NCBI RefSeq assembly: GCF_051195215.1
Contig: NZ_JBNAZM010000015.1
Coordinates: 35,377 to 99,376 of the forward strand
DNA length: 64,000 nucleotides
Reading direction: 5' to 3'
Origin: Arhodomonas sp051195215
Lineage (GTDB): Bacteria > Pseudomonadota > Gammaproteobacteria > Nitrococcales > Nitrococcaceae
Shown here: piece after piece, positions 55,708 to 64,000 of the stretch
Numbering within the stretch: the stretch's first letter is position 1
Layout: every line of letters begins with the position of its first letter
The notes under the pieces: generated by a model
Databases searched by the model: none
Told to the model about the DNA's origin: nothing
Seen by the model: the letters and a program-made list of their open reading frames with translations, nothing else
Translations under genes and position numbers: made by a program

Positions 55708-56800
55708 GGAACCTCTCCGCGGTGAAGGGGTGAATGTCCGCGGGCGCCGTCTCGCCGGCGATCCACGGCGCGAGCCGCTCAGCGTGCGCGGCGGCCAGAG
55801 TCACGCCGCTGTGGCACGCCGCGACGAAGGCCCCGGGGCACTCACGCGACTGCTCGTAGAGCGGGAGGCCGTCGGGCGTCATCACGCGCAGCGCGCCCCA
55901 GCCTCGCACCACGCGCACGCTGCGCAGCCGGGGGAAAGCGGTGACCGCGCGGCGTGCGATCTCGGCGAGCACCTCGGTGCGGGTACCGTCATCGAAGCCC
56001 ACATCCTCGTGGGAGTCACCGAGCAGTATCGAGCCCTCGCCGGTCTGGCGCATGTAGGTCGTCGGGCCATCGAGCAGCGGCACGGTGCGTTCGGTGACGA
56101 GGATCTGGCCACGGCTGGGCAACAGCGGTGCGTCGAGCCCGACCTGCGGCGCGAGCGCACGACTGCCGAGCCCGGCAGCGAGCACAACACGGCCCGCCTC
56201 CAGGGGGGCGGCGCCGTTTTCGATACGAAAGCCGCCAGCGATCGGCCGGACGCGTTCGACCGGCGCACCGCTGAGGTAACGGCCACCGTGGTGCACCAAC
56301 CCCGCATGCAGGGCCCGCAGCAGGTAGAGGGGGTTGGCATGCCCGTCGAGATCGGACCAGGAGGCTCCGGTGACCGCCGGCGAGATCCCTGGCAGCCCGC
56401 GCGCGAGCGCCTCGTGGTCGAGCATCCGGTAGCGGAAGCGCCCGTTGGTCTCCCGCACGAGTCCGGCGAGTGCCGCTTCGCGGGCCTCGTACTCGTCCTC
56501 GCCGAGGCACAGATGGAGCCCGCCGGGGCGCCGGTGCTGCACGTCGATGCCCGTGACTTCCGACAGCTCGCCGGCGAATGCGGCCCAGCGATCCGCCGAG
56601 CTGCGGGTCCAGTGGGCGTAGGCCGGCATGCCCATACCCTTGCCCTGAACCCAGACGAGGCCGAAGTTGCCCCGTGAGGCGCGGTGGGCGACGTCGCCTT
56701 CGTCGAGCACCGCCACCCGGTGACCGGCCCGCGCAAGGCCATAGGCGATAGCGCTGCCGACCAGTCCGCCGCCGATGATCGCGATGTCATAGTCCGTCAT
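55688..56800 (-). CDS. FAD-dependent oxidoreductase (HcnC/OoxB-like catalytic subunit)
   Basis: About 370 residues from the ATG at 56800 (AAGGGG upstream; a GTG six bases earlier is less likely). DAO fold: YDIAIIGGGLVGSAIAYGLA (about 3-22), ASRGNFGLVWVQGKG near the flavin attachment side, and C-terminal PDGLPLYEQSRECPGAFVAA with CHSGVTLAAAHAERLAPWI. It probably oxidises an amino acid, imino acid or opine and passes electrons to the 2Fe-2S subunit. It directly follows the permease gene and is coupled to it. Confidence 0.9.
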   Translation of the reverse strand: MTDYDIAIIGGGLVGSAIAYGLARAGHRVAVLDEGDVAHRASRGNFGLVWVQGKGMGMPAYAHWTRSSADRWAAFAGELSEVTGIDVQHRRPGGLHLCLGEDEYEAREAALAGLVRETNGRFRYRMLDHEALARGLPGISPAVTGASWSDLDGHANPLYLLRALHAGLVHHGGRYLSGAPVERVRPIAGGFRIENGAAPLEAGRVVLAAGLGSRALAPQVGLDAPLLPSRGQILVTERTVPLLDGPTTYMRQTGEGSILLGDSHEDVGFDDGTRTEVLAEIARRAVTAFPRLRSVRVVRGWGALRVMTPDGLPLYEQSRECPGAFVAACHSGVTLAAAHAERLAPWIAGETAPADIHPFTAERFHVQTAA

Positions 56801-56802
56801 GA

Positions 56803-57597
56803 TCACCCCTTGCCGATGAGAACCCGATCGAGCCCGTACACCCGGTCGAGCACCACCATGAACACCGCCGTCATGACGATGAGCACCGTGGAGACCGAGG
56901 CGATGAGGGGATCGATGGTGTGAGCGATGTGGTTGTACATCTTCACCGGCAGCGTGGTGGTGCTCGGCGAAGCGACGAAGATGGTCATGGACAGCTCGTC
57001 GAAGCTGGTGATGAACGCGAGCACCCAGCCGCCGGTCACGCCGGGCAGGATCAGCGGCAGCGTGATCCGCCGGAACACCGTCCAGCGCGAGGCGCCGAGG
57101 GAACAGGCGGCACGCTCGGCGTCGCGGTCCATGCCCGTGACGGCCGCCAGCACCAGGCGAAGCGTGTAGGGCATGATGATCACCACGTGCGCACAGACCA
57201 GACCGATGAAGGTGCCGGAGAGCCCCGCCTGCGCGAAAAAGCGCAGGAAGGCGACACCGAGCACGATGTGCGGGATCATCAGCGGCGAGAGGAACAGCCC
57301 GGTCAGCCAGTCACGCGCGGCGAACTGGTAGCGGGCGATGGCGAGCGCCGCGGGCACCGCCAGCACCACCGCCAGCGTGGCCGCCGCGACCGCGAGATAG
57401 AGGCTGTTCCAGAACGCGTCGATGAACGACGGATTGTCGAGGATGGCCCGGAACCAGCGCAGCGACACGCCGCTGGTGGGATAGGACAAGTGCCCTTCCG
57501 GGGTGAAGGAGACCAGCACCACCAGCACCAGGGGCAGCAGCAGGAAAACGACGAACAGGGCGTGAAAAGCCAGGGCAAGCGATCCATTGCGTCGCAT
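56803..57597 (-). CDS. ABC transporter permease, PotC-like
   Basis: A 264-residue protein with six membrane helices and the permease EAA loop DRDAERAACSLGASRWTVFR (about 162-181) followed by ITLPLILPGVTGGWVLAF. It belongs to the spermidine/putrescine (MOI/POPT) class of importers. It forms a heterodimer with the permease upstream, four bases away. The cluster's oxidoreductases follow directly, suggesting the imported compound is their substrate. Confidence 0.93.
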   Translation of the reverse strand: MRRNGSLALAFHALFVVFLLLPLVLVVLVSFTPEGHLSYPTSGVSLRWFRAILDNPSFIDAFWNSLYLAVAAATLAVVLAVPAALAIARYQFAARDWLTGLFLSPLMIPHIVLGVAFLRFFAQAGLSGTFIGLVCAHVVIIMPYTLRLVLAAVTGMDRDAERAACSLGASRWTVFRRITLPLILPGVTGGWVLAFITSFDELSMTIFVASPSTTTLPVKMYNHIAHTIDPLIASVSTVLIVMTAVFMVVLDRVYGLDRVLIGKG

Positions 57598-57600
57598 GGC

Positions 57601-58512
57601 TCAGCCCCCCTCGCCCATGATCCGGCGATAACGACGCTCGACGAGCCGGTTGTAGCTCATGACCACGGTGACGTTCGCCACCAGCAGCAATACGGCGATT
57701 GCGGCACCGAGCGGCCAGTTCATGGTGTTGAGGTATTCGTCGTAGGCGGCGGTGGCCACCACTTTCAGCCGGCGGCCGCCGATGATCGCCGGCGTGGCGA
57801 AGGCGCTCGCAGCCAGCGCGAAGACGATCAGGCTACCGGAGAGGATGCCCGGCAGGACCTGAGGCAGCACCACCCGGCGAATCACCGTGAACGGACTCGC
57901 GCCGAGGGACAGGCCGGCGTCCTGGACGGCGGGGTCGAGCTTCTGCAGCGATGCCCACACCGAGATCACCATGAACGGGACCAGCACGTGCACGAGCGCG
58001 ATCACCATGCCCGCGTTGGTGTACATCAGGCTCACGCCGTCCCCGGCGAGCCCCAGCGCGGTCAGCGCCCGGCTCATGACGCCGTTGCCTCCGAGCAACA
58101 ACACCCAGCCGAGCGTGCGTACCACCACCGAGATGAGCAGCGGCGCGAGCGTGATCACCAGGAACACCGAGCGCCAGGGGTTGCGCATGCGCGAGAGAAT
58201 GTAGGCCTCGGGCGCACCGATGAGCACGCAGATGAGGGTGACGCCGATGCCGATGGCGAACGTGCGCAGAAAGATCTCGTGGAAGTAAGGGTCGGTGATC
58301 ACCTCCACGTAGTTCGCGAAGGTCACCGTTTCCACGATGCCGCGACCGTAGTCGAAGCTGTAAACGCTGAGCACGGCCGTCATGGCCAACGGCACGCCCA
58401 GCAGTGCCAGGAAGAACAGCGCGCCGGGGGCGCTCAGCAACCAGGGCGCCATGCGCTGCGCGCCCCCTCGCCCGCCTGCCATCGCATTGGGCGCAATCGC
58501 CGTGTCAGTCAT
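57601..58512 (-). CDS. ABC transporter permease, PotB-like
   Basis: A 303-residue protein with six membrane helices. The EAA motif DPAVQDAGLSLGASPFTVIR (about 202-221) then RVVLPQVLPGILSGSLIVFA marks the coupling helix. It is the first permease of the importer, overlapping the ATPase gene by eight bases. It is of the same polyamine/opine-type class as its partner. Confidence 0.93.
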   Translation of the reverse strand: MTDTAIAPNAMAGGRGGAQRMAPWLLSAPGALFFLALLGVPLAMTAVLSVYSFDYGRGIVETVTFANYVEVITDPYFHEIFLRTFAIGIGVTLICVLIGAPEAYILSRMRNPWRSVFLVITLAPLLISVVVRTLGWVLLLGGNGVMSRALTALGLAGDGVSLMYTNAGMVIALVHVLVPFMVISVWASLQKLDPAVQDAGLSLGASPFTVIRRVVLPQVLPGILSGSLIVFALAASAFATPAIIGGRRLKVVATAAYDEYLNTMNWPLGAAIAVLLLVANVTVVMSYNRLVERRYRRIMGEGG

Positions 58513-59572
58513 CGCCGTGCTCCTCCGTCACCACGCGCACGCCCTCGGCGGACCACCGCACGCCGACCTGCTCGCCGACACGCACGCCGCTACCTCCTCG
58601 ATTGGGCCGCGTGGCGAGCAGCTCACCGACGGGGCTGTCGAGCTGGTAGAGCCAGTGGTCGCCGAGAAACAGGCGCGTCCGCACCGTCGCCTGCAACGCG
58701 CCTTCACCGGGGTCGGTGAGCTCCACGCGTTCCGGCCGGATGGAGATGTGGAAGTCGTGGGAAGACGGCAATTCCACCCCGGGCAACTCTATCTCGCTGT
58801 CGCCGACGCACACGCGCGGCACACCGTTGACGCGCTCGGGATGACGCGCGGCGAGCAGATTCGTCTTGCCCACGAACCGGGAGACGAAAGCGCTGGACGG
58901 CCGCTCGTACGCGTGGAACGGTTCATCGACCTGAACGATCCGCCCGCGATTCATGACCACGACTCGGTCGCTCATGGACAGCGCCTCGCCCTGGTCGTGG
59001 GTGACCATGATCGTCGTCGTGCCCACGCGCTGCTGGATGCTGCGCAGCTCGAGCTGCATCTCCTCGCGCAGCTTCGCATCCAGGTTCGACAACGGTTCGT
59101 CGAGTAGAAGCAGCGGCGGCCGTATGACGAGCGCCCGGGCCAGCGCCACCCGCTGGCGCTGGCCACCGGAGAGCTCGCGCGGGTAACGCTCACCGAGGCC
59201 GTTGAGGCGCACCAGCTCGAGGGCATCGTGCACTCGGCCGGTGCGCTCGCCACGGGGGACACGGCGCATTTCCAGGCCGAAGGCCACGTTTTCCGTGACG
59301 GTCATGTGGGGGAACAGGGCATAGCTCTGAAAGACGATGCCGATCCCGCGGTGATTCGCCTTGACGGTCGTCAGGTCGCGGCCATCCATGACAATACGCC
59401 CGGCACTCGGGTCCAGGAAACCGGCGATCATCTGCAGCGTGGTGGTCTTGCCGCAGCCCGACGGCCCCAGCAGCGAGACGAACTCGCCCTGGCTCACCTC
59501 GAGCTCGAAGGCATCGACGGCGGCGAACTCGCCGAAGCGCTTGGTCAACCCGTGCAGGTGCAAAAGACTCAT
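58505..59572 (-). CDS. ABC transporter ATP-binding protein, PotA-like
   Basis: A 355-residue ATPase. Walker A LLGPSGCGKTTTLQMIAGFL (about 35-54), Q loop in GIGIVFQSYALFPHMTVTEN, signature LSGGQRQRVALARALVIRPP (about 136-155), Walker B LLLLDEPLSNLDAKLREEM and His switch MVTHDQGEALSMSDRV. The C-terminal TOBE domain (about 285-345) is typical of CUT1/MOI importers. It powers the permeases encoded next. Confidence 0.96.
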   Translation of the reverse strand: MSLLHLHGLTKRFGEFAAVDAFELEVSQGEFVSLLGPSGCGKTTTLQMIAGFLDPSAGRIVMDGRDLTTVKANHRGIGIVFQSYALFPHMTVTENVAFGLEMRRVPRGERTGRVHDALELVRLNGLGERYPRELSGGQRQRVALARALVIRPPLLLLDEPLSNLDAKLREEMQLELRSIQQRVGTTTIMVTHDQGEALSMSDRVVVMNRGRIVQVDEPFHAYERPSSAFVSRFVGKTNLLAARHPERVNGVPRVCVGDSEIELPGVELPSSHDFHISIRPERVELTDPGEGALQATVRTRLFLGDHWLYQLDSPVGELLATRPNRGGSGVRVGEQVGVRWSAEGVRVVTEEHGDD

Positions 59573-59624
59573 CGTTGCCCTCCTGCCGCGCGGGCGGCGG
59601 CCCGCCCGCGCGCGCCCGCGGTGG

Positions 59625-60668
59625 CTAGCGCTCGACGCGACGGTTCCAGCGGTTGGTCCACTCGAGCCGGTGCTCGTTGATCACGTTCCAGTCGACGGTG
59701 ACGAGCTGGTCGATCTTCTCACCGTAGGGCAGGCTGTCCGCCAGCGCCGGGGGGAGCTCGGCGGTGCGGTTGGTGGGCCCCCAACCCTGGCGCTCGGCAA
59801 GCACCTGCTGGATCTCCGGCGAGAGCAGGTGCTCGATGAACGCGCGCGAGAGCTCGGGCACATTGCTTTCGGAGACGGGACAGGCGCCGACCATGAGCGC
59901 CACCGCGCCTTCCTCGGGATAGGCGAAAGCGCCGGGAAAACCGGTGTCGGCGAGCGCCTTCAGCCGCCCACTGCCCCATACCGACAACGCGATCTCGCCG
60001 CTCTGGAACAGCTCCGACATCTTGCCGGCGGAGGGCTCGAAAGTAAGCACGTTGGGGGCGATGCGTTCCTTGAACGCCTCGAATCCAGGGTCGATGTTCT
60101 GCTCACCGCCACCGTTGATTCGCGCCGCCATCACCAGGGCATGCAGGCCGTAGGTGTTGTTCACCGGCGGCACGACCAGCTTGTCGCGGTAGCGGGAATC
60201 GGCCAGATCCGCCCAGGACTGTGGCGGCTCCCAGCCGTTCTCCTCGAAGAGCTCGCGGTTGTAGGCGAAGCCGGTCGCCACGAAGCCGATGCCCACCGCC
60301 TTGCCACCGGGCAGGTGCGCGATGTCGTAGACGTCGTCGAGAACGGGCACGTCACCGATGGACTCGCAGAATCCGAAGTTGACGGCCTGGTACATGGGGC
60401 CGTCGTCGAGCAGTACAACGTCCAGCTCCTGGTTGCCGCGCTGGGCCTGTAGCTTCGCCAGCGTGTCCGTGGAATTGCCGGGGACGTAGATGATCTCCAC
60501 GTCGTGGTCGTCCCGGAACGAGGGAATGATGACCTCTTTCATCGCCCGCTCCGTGGAGCCGCCATAGGCGCCCACATACAGCGTCGGGGACTCGGCGGAG
60601 GCCTGGCCTGCTGCCAGGCCGCACGCCGCCATCGCGATGGCCAGACTCGCGGTCGCTCTCATCTGCAT
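59625..60668 (-). CDS. ABC transporter substrate-binding protein, PotD/family 1-like
   Basis: About 347 residues from the ATG at 60668, with GGAGG five to nine bases upstream. Signal peptide (TASLAIAMAACGLAAGQASA) ends near residue 25. The mature protein begins SPTLYVGAYGGSTERAMKEV and has DVVLLDDGPMYQAVNFGFCE and PVNNTYGLHALVMAARINGG, as in PotD-like binding proteins of the polyamine/iron/opine group. It is the first gene of the operon, 136 bp downstream of a LysR-type regulator on the same strand. The ligand is unknown; the redox genes suggest an opine, D-amino or imino acid. Confidence 0.92.
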   Translation of the reverse strand: MQMRATASLAIAMAACGLAAGQASAESPTLYVGAYGGSTERAMKEVIIPSFRDDHDVEIIYVPGNSTDTLAKLQAQRGNQELDVVLLDDGPMYQAVNFGFCESIGDVPVLDDVYDIAHLPGGKAVGIGFVATGFAYNRELFEENGWEPPQSWADLADSRYRDKLVVPPVNNTYGLHALVMAARINGGGEQNIDPGFEAFKERIAPNVLTFEPSAGKMSELFQSGEIALSVWGSGRLKALADTGFPGAFAYPEEGAVALMVGACPVSESNVPELSRAFIEHLLSPEIQQVLAERQGWGPTNRTAELPPALADSLPYGEKIDQLVTVDWNVINEHRLEWTNRWNRRVER

Positions 60669-60804
60669 CTCTCCTCCGCAACGTTGTGGCCCGCCCTGCA
60701 TCCGGAGCGGCCTGTTATATCGGCAGGAAAAACGCTAGCACCGGCAACCCCATGCCGCCCAATGCCGTTTTTTCGCTATGCCATGCGTTGATGTTATGGG
60801 CTTC

Positions 60805-61701
60805 TCAGAAATCGAGCGCCGCTTCGAGACGCTCGCTCAGCAGCGCCAGGAATGCCCGGGTGACACGCGAGGGCGGGCGAAAATCCGGCACCAGGGCGCT
60901 GTAATGGAAAGGAATGGCCGGTGAGAACGGCCGGCTGGTCAGTCCGCGCGCAGCATACCCACTCGCCGTCACCGGATCGACCAGCGCCACGCCGCTGCCC
61001 GCCAGCACGAACTCGCAAGCAACGGCGGAAAGCTGGGTCTCGATGCGCAGGCGCCGGCGCACGCCGGCCTCGTGGAAAACGCGGTCGACAGCGGGTCGCA
61101 CATCCTGCAACTGGCCCAGAGAAACGAAAGCGACGTCAGCCAGATCCTCGACATGAACGGTTTGCTGCCCGGCGAGCGGGTGATCCGGCGGCATCACCAG
61201 CCGCAGGGGCGCACTCCCCAGCGCCACCTGCCGCACCCCGGTCTCGTCGAGGTCCATACCCACCAGCCCCAAATCACACTGCTGGGTGGCGACCCACTCG
61301 GCCACGCGCTGGGAGCTATGCACCTGCAGCGAGACGGTAACGCCCGGATTGTCGGTGGAATACGCCTGGAGCACCGGCGGCAGGAACGCCAGCGCGAGCG
61401 CCGGCATGCTGCAAATGAACAGTGACCCGGTGCGGAACTCCCGGATCTCGCGGGCCGCGGTCGTGATCTTCTCCAGGCCGACGAAGGATTTCTCCACCTC
61501 TTCATAAAGCCCCTCGGCCTCCGGCGTAGGCACCAGACGCCCCTTGCGCCGCTGGAACAGCGGGAAGCCGATGCTCCCCTCCAGGTCGGTGATCAGCCGG
61601 CTGACCGCCGGCTGGGAGACGTAAAGCACCTCGGCGGCACGCGTGACGGTCTTGTGCATCATCACCGCCCGAAATGCCTCGATCTGACGCAGATTGATCA
61701 T
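60805..61701 (-). CDS. LysR-family transcriptional regulator
   Basis: About 298 residues from the ATG at 61701. The winged helix-turn-helix LRQIEAFRAVMMHKTVTRAA then EVLYVSQPAVSRLITDLEGS (about 4-43) and FPLFQRRKGRLVPTPEAE are classical. The co-inducer domain has GVTVSLQVHSSQRVAEWVAT and CDLGLVGMDLDETGVRQVAL. It belongs to the NocR/OccR-like and ArgP-near types by setting: NocR and OccR control opine uptake and oxidation genes arranged as here. It lies directly upstream of the binding-protein gene. Confidence 0.93.
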   Translation of the reverse strand: MINLRQIEAFRAVMMHKTVTRAAEVLYVSQPAVSRLITDLEGSIGFPLFQRRKGRLVPTPEAEGLYEEVEKSFVGLEKITTAAREIREFRTGSLFICSMPALALAFLPPVLQAYSTDNPGVTVSLQVHSSQRVAEWVATQQCDLGLVGMDLDETGVRQVALGSAPLRLVMPPDHPLAGQQTVHVEDLADVAFVSLGQLQDVRPAVDRVFHEAGVRRRLRIETQLSAVACEFVLAGSGVALVDPVTASGYAARGLTSRPFSPAIPFHYSALVPDFRPPSRVTRAFLALLSERLEAALDF

Positions 61702-61906
61702 GGCAGCCGCGACCCCTGGCCATCTCTCGAACGATGTCCGCCGTGCCACGTTGCCGGTGACGCATCTTCGCGGTCATCGGCGGTGGCCGGAAGCGTACGG
61801 TATTGCCCCAGGTCAATATCACGACCGGCGAGTTGTGGAAACTGGTGTGCAATCGCGCTCACGGACCGCTGGCACAGCGGGTGCCACATTCACGAGGGTT
61901 CGATCT

Positions 61907-62371
61907 ATGCCCCCGATCAGGCGACTCGCCACGGCTTTTCTCGCAGCAACACTCACCGCCTCGGCCGGTTGCGCGAACAATGGCACGCAGGAACAAGGCG
62001 GTATGGTCATTGGCGGTGTCCTGGGCGGTATCCTGGGATCGGACGTAGGTCACGGACGCGGCAACGTCGCCGCCATCATCGTGGGCACGCTCGCCGGAGC
62101 GGCGCTCGGCGGTGCCATCGGCCGCTCCATGGACGAAACCGACCGCCTGAGAACGGCGATGGCCCTCGAAAACGTGCGCACGGGCGTTCCGTCGACCTGG
62201 CGCAATCCGGACACGGGCTACCGGTACGAGGTCACCCCGACCCGCACCTACGAGACCACATCCGGTCCCTGCCGGGAATTCACGCTGGACGCGCAGATCG
62301 GTGGCGCCACCGAGTCGGTTTACGGCACTGCATGCCGTCAGCCCGACGGAAGCTGGGCGATTCGCGACTGA
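61907..62371 (+). CDS. glycine-zipper outer-membrane lipoprotein (17 kDa antigen-like)
   Basis: About 154 residues from the ATG at 61907. The lipobox is ASAGC (Cys about 21). A glycine-zipper segment follows (GGMVIGGVLGGILGSDVGHG, then IIVGTLAGAALGGAIGRSMD), as in the Rickettsia 17 kDa antigen/SmpA-Lpp0805-like group. A beta domain then reads PSTWRNPDTGYRYEVTPTRT, ending CRQPDGSWAIRD. Such proteins sit in the outer membrane and are linked to envelope integrity. It is divergent from the LysR gene with ~205 bp between. Confidence 0.88.
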   Translation: MPPIRRLATAFLAATLTASAGCANNGTQEQGGMVIGGVLGGILGSDVGHGRGNVAAIIVGTLAGAALGGAIGRSMDETDRLRTAMALENVRTGVPSTWRNPDTGYRYEVTPTRTYETTSGPCREFTLDAQIGGATESVYGTACRQPDGSWAIRD

Positions 62372-62466
62372 CACCACGGCGGCCCTCTTGCCCGCCGCGC
62401 ATGCGGGCACCACCGGCCAGACCCCGGGGAGACGGCACGCGGCGCGCCGGGCAGGCGCTGACGCCG

Positions 62467-63534
62467 TTATTGATGGGCCGTCGCGGACGCTTGGCGATTG
62501 CGCATCCACGTGAGCAAATGCGGCCACAGGTGGCGATGGGCGTTCACCCCCGCGAGTACACCGACGTGCTGTAGCGACACGCCCGGCTCGTCGGTGTACC
62601 AAAGCACTTCGCGATCGGCCGTGCCGAACGCCTCGAGTACGGGAAGCACGGCCTCCGGCGGCGTGATGTCACAGTGCCGGCTCACCACGCACATCACCGG
62701 GCAGCGCACGTCGGCCGGCGTGACACGTTGCCCGTCGATGCGCACCTCGCCCCGCGCAAAGCCGTCCCGGCGGTAGAGGCGTTCCACCAGATCCAGGAAC
62801 AACTGCCGGGGCATGGGCGTTTCGTCGAGCGTCCAGCGCTCGACGATGAGATGACGGCGCAACTGCCCGGCATCGGTCAGGCTCGCCAACCAGTCGTTGG
62901 TCCGCTGGACGATAAACGCCTGCGGCGAGGCCGTCGCACTGAGCAGGTTGAGCAACGATCCGGGAATCGCATTACCGCCAATCAATGCATCGGTGTCCGG
63001 AAACCGGGAAACGAACCGGCCCAGGGCTCCGATATCCGGGCCGAAATGCAGGGGTGACGCGAGCACGACCAACCCCTTGACCCGATCCGGGTAGCGTGCA
63101 GAGTACAGCGCTGCCAGCGTTCCCCCAATGGAGTGCGCGTTGATGAACACGCGCTCCTCTCCGGCATCCCGGCACACGGTGTCGATACATGCACCGAGCA
63201 TCCACGCGACGTAGTCGCCGAGCCCGAACGCGTCAGCATCCGAAAACGTCCGTGGCCAGGCCACCAGACAGACCCGCGAGCCCTGCTCCAGGTGGCGCCG
63301 AACGACGCTGATTTCGGGGTCGAGATCCCAGATATCGGGGCTCTTGATAGGGGCGGGAACGAGTACCACGACCGGTCCGCGCGCCGCGCTGGCGGCGTAC
63401 CGGTAGAGCCTGGCCGGTGTCCCCGTATCCAGAATGTCGTGGGCGGTCTCGCGCGGGCCGAGACCGAGTATGTCGCAGACCTGGCCCCAATGCCGGCGAT
63501 ACCAGTCAAGCCCCGTCAACACGGGTTGTGACAT
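62467..63534 (-). CDS. alpha/beta hydrolase related to PHA synthase (PhaC-like)
   Basis: About 355 residues from the ATG at 63534 (one 33 bases further up is possible). Alpha/beta fold: VVVLVPAPIKSPDIWDLDPE, then RVCLVAWPRTFSDADAFGLG. The nucleophile elbow FINAHSIGGTLAALY has Ser where true PHA synthases have Cys (GxCxG). CPVMCVVSRHCDITPPEAVL carries the catalytic Asp and HVGVLAGVNAHRHLWPHLLT the His. The layout resembles PhaC domains and related depolymerase-like esterases. A Ser nucleophile argues for a hydrolase rather than a polymer synthase. Confidence 0.8.
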   Translation of the reverse strand: MSQPVLTGLDWYRRHWGQVCDILGLGPRETAHDILDTGTPARLYRYAASAARGPVVVLVPAPIKSPDIWDLDPEISVVRRHLEQGSRVCLVAWPRTFSDADAFGLGDYVAWMLGACIDTVCRDAGEERVFINAHSIGGTLAALYSARYPDRVKGLVVLASPLHFGPDIGALGRFVSRFPDTDALIGGNAIPGSLLNLLSATASPQAFIVQRTNDWLASLTDAGQLRRHLIVERWTLDETPMPRQLFLDLVERLYRRDGFARGEVRIDGQRVTPADVRCPVMCVVSRHCDITPPEAVLPVLEAFGTADREVLWYTDEPGVSLQHVGVLAGVNAHRHLWPHLLTWMRNRQASATAHQ

Positions 63535-63791
63535 TCCGAGTTGGCCATGATGGTGCGGCTCGGCCACGGCGTGACGTCTCCGTCGGTCAAAGGCAGACCC
63601 TTCAGGGCCGTGGATCGCCGCCTGGCGTCGATGCCCTGCGCAGGCACTCGCCCTCCATTATGGTTACCCGACGGGGATCCCCCAACCCGACCACGCGACC
63701 GGCGCGCCGCCCGACGACGGACGGTCTCGCGCCACGCACGCATGGCGTCGATGCCCTGTGACAGCGGCGCCCCGGTTATGGTCCGTGGTCC
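63535..63791. repeat. intergenic region with a short imperfect direct repeat
   Basis: TGGCGTCGATGCCCTG occurs at 63623-63638 and 63743-63758. Each is followed some 33-35 bases later by TTATGGT. The two units are 120 bp apart. No gene is apparent in the 257 bp. Confidence 0.5.
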
Positions 63792-64000
63792 CTAGATGAG
63801 CGCGCGCACCGCCTCGGTCACGGCCCCGGCCGTGAATCCGAAGTGCTCGTAGACCGCCGGCCCGGGGGCCGACTCGCCGAAAGTGTCGAGCCCCACGACC
63901 CGGCCCTGCGGGCCAACGACCCTCTGCCAGGAGTCGGGCACCCCCGCCTCCACCGCCACCCGCGCGGTGACCGAAGCCGGCAGCACCGACTCCCGGTAGG
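63792..64000 (-). CDS. tkt: transketolase, C-terminal end (5' part outside window)
   Basis: The - strand frame enters from the right edge and ends at a TAG at 63792-63794. About 69 residues are present: YRESVLPASVTARVAVEAGV, DSWQRVVGPQGRVVGLDTFG and ESAPGPAVYEHFGFTAGAVT. The last two are the conserved end of bacterial transketolases, where ESAPA..L...FG marks the C-terminal domain. The enzyme moves two-carbon units in the pentose phosphate pathway. Confidence 0.95.
   Translation of the reverse strand, partial: YRESVLPASVTARVAVEAGVPDSWQRVVGPQGRVVGLDTFGESAPGPAVYEHFGFTAGAVTEAVRALI

Overview
The window is high-GC DNA from a gammaproteobacterium. The gene content (Xps-type type II secretion operon, UvrA, cobalamin MetH, sulfur-oxidation and TRAP/ABC transport modules) and codon use fit a halophilic or purple-sulfur-related lineage such as the Ectothiorhodospiraceae. 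That placement is an inference; no rRNA or tRNA gene was seen to confirm it.

Layout: 1-2.3 kb, end of a polysaccharide-type cluster (MBOAT acyltransferase, GT-C-like membrane protein). 2.7-6.6 kb, periplasmic PpiC isomerase, two unrecognised secreted proteins (one frameshifted) and a small lipoprotein. 6.7-17.9 kb, a type II secretion operon read leftwards in the order gspE-F-G-H-I-J-K-L-M-N-D, split by repeats at E/F, F/G and H/I. 18-21.6 kb, dTDP-rhamnose operon rfbA-C-D-B. 21.8-24.7 kb, fused ATP sulfurylase/APS kinase and an MFS exporter. 24.8-33.8 kb, uvrA, a chemoreceptor and metH. 33.9-38.1 kb, a REP-associated tyrosine transposase between REP copies, small genes, a glutathione transferase remnant and gamma-glutamyltransferase. 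38.4-42.8 kb, arfB, a sulfur operon (persulfide dioxygenase-like hydrolase plus YeeE/YedE pair) behind a perfect palindrome, and a MarR-type regulator with an extra cysteine cluster. 42.9-49.0 kb, a LacI-controlled gluconate-type cluster (TRAP transporter, 2-hydroxyacid dehydrogenase, gluconokinase) whose binding-protein gene is broken twice. 49.0-52.8 kb, an ATPase/winged-helix regulator divergent from a DUF1326-DUF2182 pair. 52.8-61.7 kb, an ABC importer with four redox proteins resembling opine/D-amino-acid oxidase subunits, and a LysR regulator. 61.9-64 kb, a glycine-zipper lipoprotein, a PhaC-like hydrolase and the 3' end of transketolase.

The most striking signal is not a protein. Six copies of a 264-272 bp fold-back element lie at 15930, 38170, 39325, 44374, 45309 and 51117, plus one solitary terminal arm at 2330. 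Each copy has a long terminal inverted repeat enclosing two internal hairpins built around conserved cores (GCAAGGCGCG... and ...GACGAGCAACGC, then their reverse complements). The three stems of a copy are nearly perfect, yet have sequences unrelated to those of other copies. So pairing is kept while sequence is replaced. Two copies have destroyed a dctP gene, two abut stop codons inside operons, and one now supplies a start codon. They encode no protein, and I cannot assign them to a named family. REP elements of two sequence types, probably linked to the transposase at 34 kb, make up a second, separate repeat layer.
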